NCBI RefSeq assembly: GCF_030506365.1
Contig: NZ_CP073092.1
Span: 1,116,001-1,180,000 of the forward strand
DNA: 64,000 bases
Direction: 5' to 3'
DNA from: Corynebacterium tuberculostearicum
GTDB lineage: Bacteria; Actinomycetota; Actinomycetes; Mycobacteriales; Mycobacteriaceae
The notes under the pieces were generated by a model. That model did not search any database. It was not told where the DNA came from and saw only the letters and a program-made list of their open reading frames with translations. This document shows positions 9,047 to 17,518 of this stretch, piece by piece; the stretch's first letter is position 1; every line of letters starts with the position of its first letter. Position numbers and translations under genes: made by a program.

Positions 9047-10030
9047 TTAAACCTTGATATAGGCATCGCCGGTGCGCTCGGTGGTATGGCCGATGATGGG
9101 GTAGCCGGGAACCTCGCCGATGAGGAGGAGGCCGCCGGAAGTTTGGGCGTCGGCAAGCAGCACTAGCTCTTCCTCGCTCAAGGAGGTATCGAGGTGCGGG
9201 CGCACCCAGTCCAGATTGCGGCGAGAACCGCCGGGGATGAAGCCCTCCGCCAGCGCTTCCTTTGCTCCTTCGATGGTGGGCACGGCGGAAAAGTCGAGCT
9301 CCGCGGCGATGCCGGAGGCCCGGCACATCTTGTACAGGTGGCCGAGCAACCCGAAGCCGGTGACATCCGTGGCCGCACGCACGCCCGCCTCTACCGCTGC
9401 GCGGGCGGCCTCACGGTTCAAGGTGGTCATGGAATCGACCGCGGCCTGGGAGACCTCGCCGGTGGCCTTGTGCTTGTTGTTGAGGATGCCCACGCCAACG
9501 GGCTTGGTTAGGGTGATGGGCAGGCCGGGTTCGGCGGCGTCGTTGCGCATGAGCTTGTCGGGGTCCACGATGCCGGTAGCGGCCATGCCGTACAGCGGCT
9601 CGGGCGCGGTGATGGAGTGCCCACCCGTTACGGAGATGCCGGCCTCGGCGGCTATATCCATGCCGCCGCGCAGGACCTCGCGCAGCACGTCCAATCCGAG
9701 CTTTTCATTGGGCCAGCCCACCAGGTTAATGGCGGTAACCGGGGTGCCACCCATGGCATAGACATCAGACAGCGCATTGGCCGCGGCCACGCGTCCCCAG
9801 TCATAGGGATCATTGAGCATGGGCGTAAAAAAGTCAGCGGTGGAGATAACCGCTAAACCATCTTGAATCTTTACGGCCGCGGCGTCGTCGCCATCGTCCA
9901 AGCCGACCAGCACGTTGGGGTCGGCCTTGCCAATGAGGCCTTCGACGGCGGATTCCAACTGTCCAGCGGGAATCTTGCAGGCGCAGCCGCCACCGGCCGC
10001 GAAAGAGGTGAGCTTAATATCTTCGGTCAT
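9047..10030 (-). CDS. selD: Selenide, water dikinase (selenophosphate synthetase)
   Basis: This 327-residue enzyme makes monoselenophosphate from selenide and ATP, the selenium donor for SelA. The N-terminal loop GGGCACKIPA contains the active-site Cys (Cys16) and Lys (Lys19), so this SelD is the Cys form, not itself a selenoprotein. VGLDDGDDAAAV, STADFFTPMLNDPYDWGR and VTGFGLLGHLYKM are further family motifs of the AIRS-like ATP-binding fold. It is divergent from tRNA-Sec and selA-selB across about 170 bases, and its stop almost touches the lipoprotein start. Confidence 0.95.
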   Translation of the reverse strand: MTEDIKLTSFAAGGGCACKIPAGQLESAVEGLIGKADPNVLVGLDDGDDAAAVKIQDGLAVISTADFFTPMLNDPYDWGRVAAANALSDVYAMGGTPVTAINLVGWPNEKLGLDVLREVLRGGMDIAAEAGISVTGGHSITAPEPLYGMAATGIVDPDKLMRNDAAEPGLPITLTKPVGVGILNNKHKATGEVSQAAVDSMTTLNREAARAAVEAGVRAATDVTGFGLLGHLYKMCRASGIAAELDFSAVPTIEGAKEALAEGFIPGGSRRNLDWVRPHLDTSLSEEELVLLADAQTSGGLLLIGEVPGYPIIGHTTERTGDAYIKV

Positions 10031-10200
10031 ACGGCTATTTTACTAGTTCTACGGGAGCCCCTTGCTGCGTATTAGCGGGGAATAATGCGCAGCAAAGGAA
10101 TCTCCTCGGGCGCCGCAGGAGCCACCGTGGCGCACCGCGGTGAATGTAGCGTCTGGTAGGTGTCTCGGTACCGAGGAATGCCCGTGTAAGGTGAGCACAC

Positions 10201-10295
10201 GGAGGCGTACGTGTCCTGGTGGGCGCCCCGGTCTTCAAAACCGGTGAGGCCGAGCATCTCGGTCTGGCAGGTTCGATTCCTGTCCGTCTCCGCCA
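10201..10295 (+). tRNA. selC: tRNA-Sec (anticodon UCA)
   Basis: This 95-nt gene folds as a selenocysteine tRNA. The acceptor strand GGAGGCG pairs with CGTCTCC. The anticodon loop CTTCAAA (10233-10239) gives anticodon TCA at 10235-10237 in a CCGGT/ACCGG stem. The long variable arm AGGCCGAG/CTCGGTCT is present, as are the T-arm GCAGG-TTCGATT-CCTGT and an encoded CCA at 10293-10295. It lies 25 bases before selA on the same strand, and the rest of the Sec machinery is adjacent. Confidence 0.96.
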
Positions 10296-10320
10296 CTCGC
10301 GCGCAAGGAGGAATGCCACA

Positions 10321-11637
10321 GTGCCCACGCCCACGCCTGCTGCCAGCTCGGATCCCCGCAGGAATATCCCCCGCATGGACGAGCTACTCCAGCTGCCGGA
10401 AGTAGAATCTGCGCGCCAGCGCCTAGCCGAGCACACCATCCGCGTGATAATCCAGGGCGCAGTCACCCAAGCGCGCCGCGGTCAGCTGCCGGTCAGCGAT
10501 ATACCCGCAGAAATTGCGCAGCGCTTGGAACAAAAGAATGCGCATTCCTTGCAGCCGGTCATTAACGCCACCGGCGTCATCATTCATACGAACCTAGGGC
10601 GTGCCCCGCTTCCCAGCGCCGCGGTAGAGGCCCTGCAGGCCGCTGCCTCCTATACGGATGTGGAAATGGACCTGGACTCGGGCAAGCGATCAAAAAATCG
10701 CGGTGCCGGCGCCACGGCCGCGCTGCTCGCAGCCTGCCCCGGTGCAGAAGATGCCCTCGTGGTCAATAACGGCGCCAGCGCCTTGTTGCTGGCTACCGCT
10801 GCGCTCGCTCCCGGCAAAGAGGTCATCATCTCGCGCGGCGAGCTCATTGAGATAGGAGCAGGCTTTCGCCTGCCGGAGCTCATCGAGTCCACGGCCACGC
10901 GCCTTAAAGAAATAGGGGCGACTAACCGCACGCACCTGGCCGATTATGAACGCGCGCTGGGCGTCAATACCGGTGCCATTTTGAAGGTGCATCCTTCCAA
11001 TTTCCGCATCGAGGGGTTTACCTCTGCAGTCGGGGTAGAAGAACTGCACCGCCTAGCGGTGGAGCACGATACGCGGCTCATCGTGGACTTGGGCTCCGGC
11101 CTGCTCACCCATGACCCAGCGCTGCCAGAGGAACCAGATATCCAGGCCCAGCTGCGCGCCGGCGCCGATATCGTCATAGCCTCCGGCGATAAGCTTCTCG
11201 GTGGCCCGCAGGCAGGAATCTTGCTCGGCACCCAGGAGGCGATTGCCGCGGTGAAGAAGCACCCGCTGGCGCGTGCGGTGCGCATAGATAAGCTGCGCCT
11301 CAACGCGCTGGAGGCGGCCATTTCGACGCCCTCGAATGCGGTGCAGGACGCCCTCCACCTCGAACCCCAGACCCACCGCGAGCGCACGGAATCCATCGCG
11401 CAGGCAGTCGGGGCAGAAGTGGTGCCTCATGATGGCCGCGTGGGCGGCGGCGGGGCGCCCGAGTACCCGCTGCCGGGCTATGCAGTGAGCTTGCCCGAGC
11501 GCTATGCGGACGCGCTGCGCCGCCAAGACCCTCCCGTGGTAGGCCGCGTGCATCAGGGCCGCTGCTTGGTGGATATTCGCTGCGTTCCTGCCGATCATGA
11601 CGCCACGGTTATTGCCGCTATTAAGGCGGTGGGCTAG
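10321..11637 (+). CDS. selA: L-seryl-tRNA(Sec) selenium transferase
   Basis: This 438-residue PLP enzyme converts Ser-tRNA-Sec to Sec-tRNA-Sec using selenophosphate. The start is GTG 10321, preceded by AAGGAGG at 10305-10311. Longer frames would run into the tRNA and are rejected. Signature segments are NATGVIIHTNLGRAPLP, NNGASALLLATAAL and SGDKLLGGPQAGI, whose Lys291 binds PLP. The C-terminal RVHQGRCLVDIRCV also fits the family. The TAG stop abuts the selB GTG with no gap, so the two are translationally coupled. Confidence 0.96.
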   Translation: MPTPTPAASSDPRRNIPRMDELLQLPEVESARQRLAEHTIRVIIQGAVTQARRGQLPVSDIPAEIAQRLEQKNAHSLQPVINATGVIIHTNLGRAPLPSAAVEALQAAASYTDVEMDLDSGKRSKNRGAGATAALLAACPGAEDALVVNNGASALLLATAALAPGKEVIISRGELIEIGAGFRLPELIESTATRLKEIGATNRTHLADYERALGVNTGAILKVHPSNFRIEGFTSAVGVEELHRLAVEHDTRLIVDLGSGLLTHDPALPEEPDIQAQLRAGADIVIASGDKLLGGPQAGILLGTQEAIAAVKKHPLARAVRIDKLRLNALEAAISTPSNAVQDALHLEPQTHRERTESIAQAVGAEVVPHDGRVGGGGAPEYPLPGYAVSLPERYADALRRQDPPVVGRVHQGRCLVDIRCVPADHDATVIAAIKAVG

Positions 11638-13410
11638 GTGTACGTCGTCGCTACTGCCGGCCATGTGGATCACGGCAAGTCCACCCTGGTCCGGGCTCTC
11701 ACGGAGATGGACCCGGACCGCTGGGAGGAAGAAAAGCGCCGCGGGCTCACCATTGATTTGGGGTTTGCCTGGACCACGCTGCCTTCTGGCGCGGATGTGG
11801 CTTTCGTAGATGTGCCCGGCCATGAAAAATTCCTAGGCAATATGCTCGCTGGCGTGGGCCCGGCCCCGGTCGTCCTCTTCGTGGTCGCGGCCGATGAGGG
11901 ATGGCAGGCCCAGTCCACCGACCACCGTGATGCCTTGCGCGCGCTGGGAGTAGAGCACGGCATTATTGCGCTCACTCGCAGCGACCGCGCCACCGTGGAC
12001 CGCACCGCAGAAATCCGGACGCAGCTGGCCGACACCCCGCTTGCCGACGCCCCCATTATCCCCGTTTCCGCCCCTACCGGCGACGGCATTGCGGCGCTGC
12101 GGCAGGAGCTCGATGAGGTCCTTGCCGCTGTGCCCGTTCCCGATGCGCAGGCACCCGTGCGCCTATGGGTGGACCGCGCCTTTAGCGTGAAGGGCGCGGG
12201 CACCGTGGTGACCGGAACGCTTGCCGCGGGCACCCTGCGCGTGGGCGATAGCCTTAAGGTGGCCGCGGCCGGTGGGGAAAGGGACGTGGAAATCCGTGGC
12301 CTGCATAGTGAAAATCGCGCGCAGGATTCACTCGGCCCCGTCACTCGCGCGGCCGTCAACTTGCGTGGGGCGGATGCCGCCGATATCCACCGCGGCGACG
12401 TGCTGCTTACCCCCGGCGCGTGGCGCCTGGTGGACCACCTCGATGTCCGCCGCACCTTTGGCGCGGAGCTCGACGGGCTGCCCGATAACCTCGTCGTGCA
12501 CACCGGTACCGCCGGGGTAGAGGCCCATCTGCGTCCCCTGTCCGCCGATTTCGCGCGCATCAGCCTGGCGCACCCGCTGCCGCTGCAGCTCCTTGATCGT
12601 TTCGTAGTGCGCAGTCCTGGCGGCCGGCACGTCGTCGCTGGGGTAGAGGCAGTAGATCTGCGGCCGCCGGAGCTTAACCGGCGCGGTGCCGCCCGCCGCC
12701 GCGCAGAAGAGCTCAGCACCCAGGACTCATTTCGCGATCCTTCCTCCTACCTGCGCCGCGTCGGTTTTGCCCGGGTGGATGACCTCGCTCGCGATGGTTT
12801 TATTACCGCAGCGCCGCCGCAAGGCATTATTGCCTTCCGCGACTGGTGGATTGCCGCCTCCCAAGTTACGCGGTGGAAGCAATCGCTTATCGACGCCCTG
12901 CATGCCCACACCGCCGCACATCCCCTGGCACCGGGAATGCCCCGCAAGGCGGCCATGGACGCCCTCGGCCTGCAAGAAGAAGGCTTGCTGGGCCTTGCCA
13001 TCGCCGCTGCGAAGGCGGAAAGCAGCGAGGGAGTGCTGCGCCTTCCCGGGCAGCAGGCGGACCTCGGCCCAGCGGAGCGCGGGGTCGCTGCCATTGAGGA
13101 AAGGCTTAAGGCAGAACCCTTTGCGGCTCCCGAAGCAGATGACCTCACGGAGCTAGGCCTGGGGCCCAAGGAGCTTGCCGCCGCCGAGCGCGCCGGGCGC
13201 CTCCTGCGCCTGAAGCAGGGAATCGTGCTCTTGCCCTCAGCTCCTGAGGAGGCGCGCCGGCGCCTTGCCGGACTGGAACAACCCTTTACTCTCTCGGCTG
13301 CCCGCCAGGCGCTAGGTACCACGCGGCGGGTAGCCATCCCGCTGCTGGAATACCTCGACGCCCAGCGGATTACCCGCCGCGGCGACGGGGGCCAACGCAC
13401 CCTGCGCTAG
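11638..13410 (+). CDS. selB: Selenocysteine-specific elongation factor
   Basis: This 590-residue GTPase delivers Sec-tRNA to UGA codons marked by a SECIS. It starts at GTG 11638, directly after the selA stop. The G domain shows GHVDHGKST (P-loop), GLTIDLGFAW (switch), DVPGHEKFLGNMLAGVGP and TRSDR in place of NKxD, a change also seen in other SelB proteins. Translation-factor beta-barrel domains follow, for example AFSVKGAGTVVTGT. From about residue 380 the protein consists of winged-helix repeats that would bind the SECIS hairpin. It is the last gene of the tRNA-Sec - selA - selB unit. Confidence 0.95.
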   Translation: MYVVATAGHVDHGKSTLVRALTEMDPDRWEEEKRRGLTIDLGFAWTTLPSGADVAFVDVPGHEKFLGNMLAGVGPAPVVLFVVAADEGWQAQSTDHRDALRALGVEHGIIALTRSDRATVDRTAEIRTQLADTPLADAPIIPVSAPTGDGIAALRQELDEVLAAVPVPDAQAPVRLWVDRAFSVKGAGTVVTGTLAAGTLRVGDSLKVAAAGGERDVEIRGLHSENRAQDSLGPVTRAAVNLRGADAADIHRGDVLLTPGAWRLVDHLDVRRTFGAELDGLPDNLVVHTGTAGVEAHLRPLSADFARISLAHPLPLQLLDRFVVRSPGGRHVVAGVEAVDLRPPELNRRGAARRRAEELSTQDSFRDPSSYLRRVGFARVDDLARDGFITAAPPQGIIAFRDWWIAASQVTRWKQSLIDALHAHTAAHPLAPGMPRKAAMDALGLQEEGLLGLAIAAAKAESSEGVLRLPGQQADLGPAERGVAAIEERLKAEPFAAPEADDLTELGLGPKELAAAERAGRLLRLKQGIVLLPSAPEEARRRLAGLEQPFTLSAARQALGTTRRVAIPLLEYLDAQRITRRGDGGQRTLR

Positions 13411-13441
13411 AGGCGCGGGGCTCTGCCACCCAGGGCCGCAC

Positions 13442-14527
13442 CTATTTGCGGTGATTGCCCCCGCGGTGGCGGGACGTGTCGCGGGCTACGCGCCGGGCCC
13501 GCACGCGCGCGGATTCGGAGGAAAAGCGGCCCGGTTCTTCGGCAACTGGGAGCGCACGCCAGCTGAAATTCTGCTCGCCCGGGATGGAAGAGACCAACTC
13601 CGCCAGCTTGGCGCTGGCCTGCGGTTGTTGTGATTGCTCATTGTGCTGCTGAGCTGGCGCATCTGGCTCAGCGGGTGCAGGCGGCTGGGCCTGTGGCCCT
13701 TTCGGGCGGCGTGAGCCGGTGGGCAGCGCCGTCACGATGGCCTCGCCGGCAAGCGTGTGCTCCCAGACCTCGGGTTGAGCCGGTGTGGCTGCGGGCGCAG
13801 CAGTGGGAATCGCAGGTTGTGGCGCGGGCACGCGCAGCGGTGGAACAGCGGGGGAGAAGAGCTCCGCGGTGGTGGCCTCATCGGCGGGGATATCGACGGC
13901 AAGCATGCCGTGGCTCGCATAGGCGCGGGCGGAAAGCCCCGCTCCAGAGCCGCTGGCCGCGGCGAAAGCGGCGCGCAGGCCGGGGAACGCAGGAATGTCG
14001 CCGATGGGGCCGAGCACCATATCGTCGCAGGTGGCCACTGCGGTGCCGGCAAGGTCTTCCAGCGTGACGAAGAATTGCTGCGTGCCCATGCTCTCCAGCT
14101 GGGCGGGCGATAGGTCGCCGGCGGCGGCATCGATGAGCACGCCTTGCCCACCGGAGAGCAGTGCGGTTCCTTGCGTTTGGTCGTTGACCGGCACCATCCA
14201 CGGCCACAGGCCCAGTGACACGGCAACCTCAACCTCGCCGTCTACTACTTCCACGGTGGCGATCGTCTGCGGCTGTGCGGAGGAGGCCTTTAAACGCTCC
14301 AAGGCGGGATACTCCGCCGCCTCGACCTCGTCCAGAAACCCCAAGAAGCCGAAGTCCGAGCGGACGCGCCAGCCGTTGGTGTAGGTATCGGGTTCTAGGG
14401 AGACGTCGACAAGCGCAGCGTGCTCTGCCACGCCGGGGATACTCAATGCGGTGCCCAGCACTGGGTGCTCGAGGACCGCAACATGCTCCACGCCGAAGTA
14501 ACTAGTCGCGAGCGGGTAAAGCGCCAT
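13442..14527 (-). CDS. Conserved hypothetical protein with Pro/Ala/Gln-rich linker
   Basis: I do not recognise this 361-residue protein. The first 220 residues look like a folded domain (starting MALYPLATSYFGVEHVAVLE). A low-complexity Pro/Ala/Gln region spans about residues 230-315, and a basic C-terminal tail ends SRHRGGNHRK. No signal peptide or membrane helix is apparent. A GGGAG motif lies 11 nt before ATG 14525-14527. It is convergent with selB and divergent from the BCCT transporter. Codon usage looks like that of the neighbours. The tail could bind nucleic acid or the cell envelope, which is speculation. Confidence 0.7.
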   Translation of the reverse strand: MALYPLATSYFGVEHVAVLEHPVLGTALSIPGVAEHAALVDVSLEPDTYTNGWRVRSDFGFLGFLDEVEAAEYPALERLKASSAQPQTIATVEVVDGEVEVAVSLGLWPWMVPVNDQTQGTALLSGGQGVLIDAAAGDLSPAQLESMGTQQFFVTLEDLAGTAVATCDDMVLGPIGDIPAFPGLRAAFAAASGSGAGLSARAYASHGMLAVDIPADEATTAELFSPAVPPLRVPAPQPAIPTAAPAATPAQPEVWEHTLAGEAIVTALPTGSRRPKGPQAQPPAPAEPDAPAQQHNEQSQQPQASAKLAELVSSIPGEQNFSWRALPVAEEPGRFSSESARVRARRVARDTSRHRGGNHRK

Positions 14528-14654
14528 AGAACGTCACTCCCAAGGTTAAAGGCCGGTAAACAATGCGTAGCTCATTTTACGCATATGGGGGAAGGGCTGG
14601 CGCCAGCTTTATATCCTGCGAGTTTTTATTAATGTATAGACAGCTCTCTTAAAA

Positions 14655-16658
14655 GTGACACCCGGAAAACAGAATAGGAGTAGACCCATCTCTTCTTCAT
14701 CGTCTTCCTCATCCCGCCCTGTGCGTGGGGTAAATAGCTCGGAGGAAAGCAAAAAGCGCACCCGCAACGCCAAGCGCATCCTAAAGGACATTATGTACCC
14801 GCATAATATCCACCCCGCGCTGGTACCGGGCGTCTCCATTGAGGACCAGAAGGTCAAGTACGGAGTGGACATGCCGATCCTCTTTGTGGTCGGCGGACTG
14901 GTTGTTGCCTTCGTAATCTGGGGTGTGATTGCGCCCGAGCAGGTCTTCGATGCTTCTTCGGCAGCGCTCGATTGGGTGATGCGTAACTTGGGCTGGATCT
15001 TTACCGCCTTGGCGACGTTCCTGATGTTTTTGCTCATCATCTTGGCCATTTCAAAGTACGGCAAAATCCCTCTCGGACTAGATGGGGAGAAGCCGGAATT
15101 TTCCACGGTGAGCTGGGCTGCGATGCTCTTTGGCGCCGGCATTGGCATCGGCATTATCTTCTTCGGCCCCTTCGAGCCGCTGAGCTACTACCTTTCGCCG
15201 CGCCCTGGTGCCTATGAGGCTGCGAGCGATGAAGCGGTGCTGGGCGCCATGGCGCAGGCAGCCATGCACTGGGGCTTTAATGCCTGGGCAATTTACGCCA
15301 TCGTGGGCCTGTGCGTGGCCTACGTGTCCTTCCGCCGCGGCCGCGTGCCGCTGATGAGCTCCATCCTGATGCCGCTCTTTGGCAATCGCTCCTCTGATTC
15401 CCTGCCCGCGCGCATCATCGATGGCCTGGCCATTATTGCCACTCTCTTCGGCACCGCCGCCACGCTGGGCATCGGTGCGCTGCAGATCGGCCGCGGCGTG
15501 GAATTGGTTAGCGGCTGGTCTACCACCGGCAATGCCGCGGCGCTGGTAATCATCGTGGTACTGTCCATCGGAACGATCTTCTCGGCCGTCTCCGGCGTGG
15601 CCAAGGGCATTCGGTGGCTCTCCAATATCAATCTGGTGCTGGCCATGGCACTGGCCCTGTTCTTCTTCGTCGTGGGGCCGACCGCCTTCTTGGCCAATAT
15701 GCTGCCGGCCGTGGTGATTGAATATCTCGATGAAATGCCGCAGATGCTCTCTGCCAACATGGGCGAGGGCGAAGACATGGTGGCCTTCCTGTCCTCTTGG
15801 ACCACCTTCTACTGGGCGTGGTGGGTATCCTGGTCGCCATTCGTGGGCGTCTTCGTAGCCAAGATTTCGCGCGGGCGAACCATCCGCCAGTTCGTGCTCG
15901 GTGTGTTGCTTATTCCCTCGGCCATCATTGTTGCCGCTTTTACCATCCTGGGCGGTACCACCATTTGGTTGCAGCGCCGCGATGGCGATATCGCCTCAGA
16001 TGGCACTATTGATTCCATGCCGGCGGCAGAAGACATCTTCTTCAAGGTCTTGGACCACTTCCCAGGAGCGGAGTGGATGGCGCCCATCGTCATCATCATG
16101 CTGGTGGTCTTCTTCATTACCACGGCTGACTCCGCATCCATTGTGAACTCGCAGCTCACCCAGCGCGGCAACCCCAAGCCCAACCCGGCAGTAACGGTCT
16201 TTTGGGTGGTATGTATGGCTGGCATTGCCGTGGTCATTTTGCTTGCCGGTGGCCGTAATGCGCTGCAGGGCCTGCAGAACCTTATTACGGTGACGGCTTT
16301 GCCTTTCGCGGTTATCATCGTGCTCATGTGCATCGCGTTGGTGCGCGAGCTGCGCCATGATCCTGCCTCCATCCGTCATTTCTACGAGGACGAAGCGGTC
16401 TCTAATGCGATCGTGCGGGGCGTGCGCGATTATGGCGATAACTTTGCCCTGTCTATCGAGCCGACAGACGGCGACTACGCAACGGGCGCGCACTTTAACT
16501 CCACTGCAGCAGAGGTGACCGATTGGTACGCGCGCACGGACGAAGAGGGCCGCGCCGTGGGCTATGACTATGAGGCAGGCGAGTATGTGGACAACGATCC
16601 ATCTATCAAGAATGGCGAGTTCATCTCTCCGGTACCGGAAGATAAGGAAGAAAATTAA
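14655..16658 (+). CDS. BCCT family (betaine/carnitine/choline) transporter, LcoP/EctP-like
   Basis: This protein of about 667 residues has the 12-helix BCCT core. AMLFGAGIGIGIIFFGPFEP is the glycine-rich third helix, and SSWTTFYWAWWVSWSPFVG is the signature tryptophan helix of the substrate site. Residues NIHPALVPGVSIE before the first helix match corynebacterial LcoP/EctP osmolyte carriers. The long acidic C-terminal tail (about residues 560-667) may sense osmotic conditions. It should import compatible solutes with Na+ or H+. The start is uncertain. GTG 14655 has no clear Shine-Dalgarno, the next AUG-like codons lie further in, and an ATAGGAG at about 14681 precedes only an ATC in frame. 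The early residues include an eight-Ser run. Confidence 0.9.
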   Translation: MTPGKQNRSRPISSSSSSSSRPVRGVNSSEESKKRTRNAKRILKDIMYPHNIHPALVPGVSIEDQKVKYGVDMPILFVVGGLVVAFVIWGVIAPEQVFDASSAALDWVMRNLGWIFTALATFLMFLLIILAISKYGKIPLGLDGEKPEFSTVSWAAMLFGAGIGIGIIFFGPFEPLSYYLSPRPGAYEAASDEAVLGAMAQAAMHWGFNAWAIYAIVGLCVAYVSFRRGRVPLMSSILMPLFGNRSSDSLPARIIDGLAIIATLFGTAATLGIGALQIGRGVELVSGWSTTGNAAALVIIVVLSIGTIFSAVSGVAKGIRWLSNINLVLAMALALFFFVVGPTAFLANMLPAVVIEYLDEMPQMLSANMGEGEDMVAFLSSWTTFYWAWWVSWSPFVGVFVAKISRGRTIRQFVLGVLLIPSAIIVAAFTILGGTTIWLQRRDGDIASDGTIDSMPAAEDIFFKVLDHFPGAEWMAPIVIIMLVVFFITTADSASIVNSQLTQRGNPKPNPAVTVFWVVCMAGIAVVILLAGGRNALQGLQNLITVTALPFAVIIVLMCIALVRELRHDPASIRHFYEDEAVSNAIVRGVRDYGDNFALSIEPTDGDYATGAHFNSTAAEVTDWYARTDEEGRAVGYDYEAGEYVDNDPSIKNGEFISPVPEDKEEN

Positions 16659-16679
16659 TACTTGACAATTATTGGCTGG

Positions 16680-16685
16680 TAGGGT
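16680..16685 (+). promoter_or_regulatory. Probable -10 element of the ZIP transporter gene
   Basis: TAGGGT lies 7 nt before ATG 16693. A TTGACA at 16662-16667 is present but too close to be a normal -35 partner. Confidence 0.45.
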
Positions 16686-16692
16686 GCCAGCT

Positions 16693-17490
16693 ATGACTTT
16701 TAGTACCTTTGCCTTTGCCTTCGCCTTGGTGCTGCTGTCGGGTCTATCGACCTCGATTGGCGGCGCTTTGGCGGTGGGAAGGCGCGAGCCGGGGCCGGCT
16801 TTTATGGCCGCTGCACTGGGGCTTTCGGCCGGCGTGATGCTGTATGTCTCCTTTATGGAGATCCTGCCGGAAGGCATTGCGCAGCTTTCCGACGCCCTCG
16901 GCGAGGAAACCACCGGCACCTGGGCCGCCGTCGGGGCGTTCTTTGCTGGCATCGCCGTCATCGCCATCATTGACCGGCTCGTGCCGGAGGAGATTAACCC
17001 CCATGAGCCGGCCACCACGGCCGAAGAAGCCCGCCGCAAGAAGCTAATGAAAACCGGCGTATTTACCGCCTGCGCGCTGGGCCTGCACAATTTCCCCGAG
17101 GGGTTTGCCACCTTCCTATCCGGCCTGGATTCTAAGGAAGTTGCGGTGCCGGTGGCGGTGGCCATCGCCATTCACAATATCCCGGAAGGCATTGCGGTGG
17201 CTGTTCCGCTGCGCGAGGCCACTGGCTCCCGCAAGAAGGCCTTTTGGTGGGCCACCTTGTCTGGCCTGGCCGAGCCGCTCGGCGCGCTCATCGGCTTCGG
17301 CCTTCTCTTGCCGGTTATTGGGCCGGCGACGATGGGCATTAGCTTCGCCGCCATCGCCGGCATTATGGTCTTCATCTCGCTGGATGAGCTATTGCCCACC
17401 GCTGAGGAGACCGGCGAGCACCATCACGCTATCTACGGCTTGATTGCCGGCATGGCCGTGATGGCGGTTTCGCTGATGCTATTTATGTAG
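16693..17490 (+). CDS. zupT: ZIP-family metal transporter (ZupT-like)
   Basis: This 265-residue protein is the usual length for ZupT and starts MTFSTFAFAFALVLLSGLST. Two signature metal-binding helices are visible, LGLHNFPEGFATF and AIAIHNIPEGIAVAVPL, with the HNFPEG/HNIPEG motifs. FMEILPEGIAQL is an early helix. A charged loop (about residues 95-120) separates the halves. It should import Zn2+ and possibly Fe2+ or Mn2+ across the inner membrane. The start at ATG 16693 was preferred to an upstream TTG because of the -10 spacing. A perfect terminator hairpin begins at its own stop codon. Confidence 0.92.
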   Translation: MTFSTFAFAFALVLLSGLSTSIGGALAVGRREPGPAFMAAALGLSAGVMLYVSFMEILPEGIAQLSDALGEETTGTWAAVGAFFAGIAVIAIIDRLVPEEINPHEPATTAEEARRKKLMKTGVFTACALGLHNFPEGFATFLSGLDSKEVAVPVAVAIAIHNIPEGIAVAVPLREATGSRKKAFWWATLSGLAEPLGALIGFGLLLPVIGPATMGISFAAIAGIMVFISLDELLPTAEETGEHHHAIYGLIAGMAVMAVSLMLFM

Positions 17491-17511
17491 CCCGGCTATG
17501 CAGCCGGGCTA
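17488..17511. terminator. Bidirectional terminator between zupT and the DUF808 gene
   Basis: TAGCCCGGCT (17488-17497) and AGCCGGGCTA (17502-17511) make a perfect 10-bp stem with loop ATGC. TTTT follows at 17517-17520 on the plus side. The stem includes the zupT stop and lies 8 bases from the stop of the convergent DUF808 gene. Confidence 0.88.
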
Positions 17512-17518
17512 CGGCGTT

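Noticed and set aside
10219..10320. Upstream start of selA inside tRNA-Sec
   Set aside because: The tRNA occupies this stretch, and GTG 10321 has an ideal AAGGAGG.
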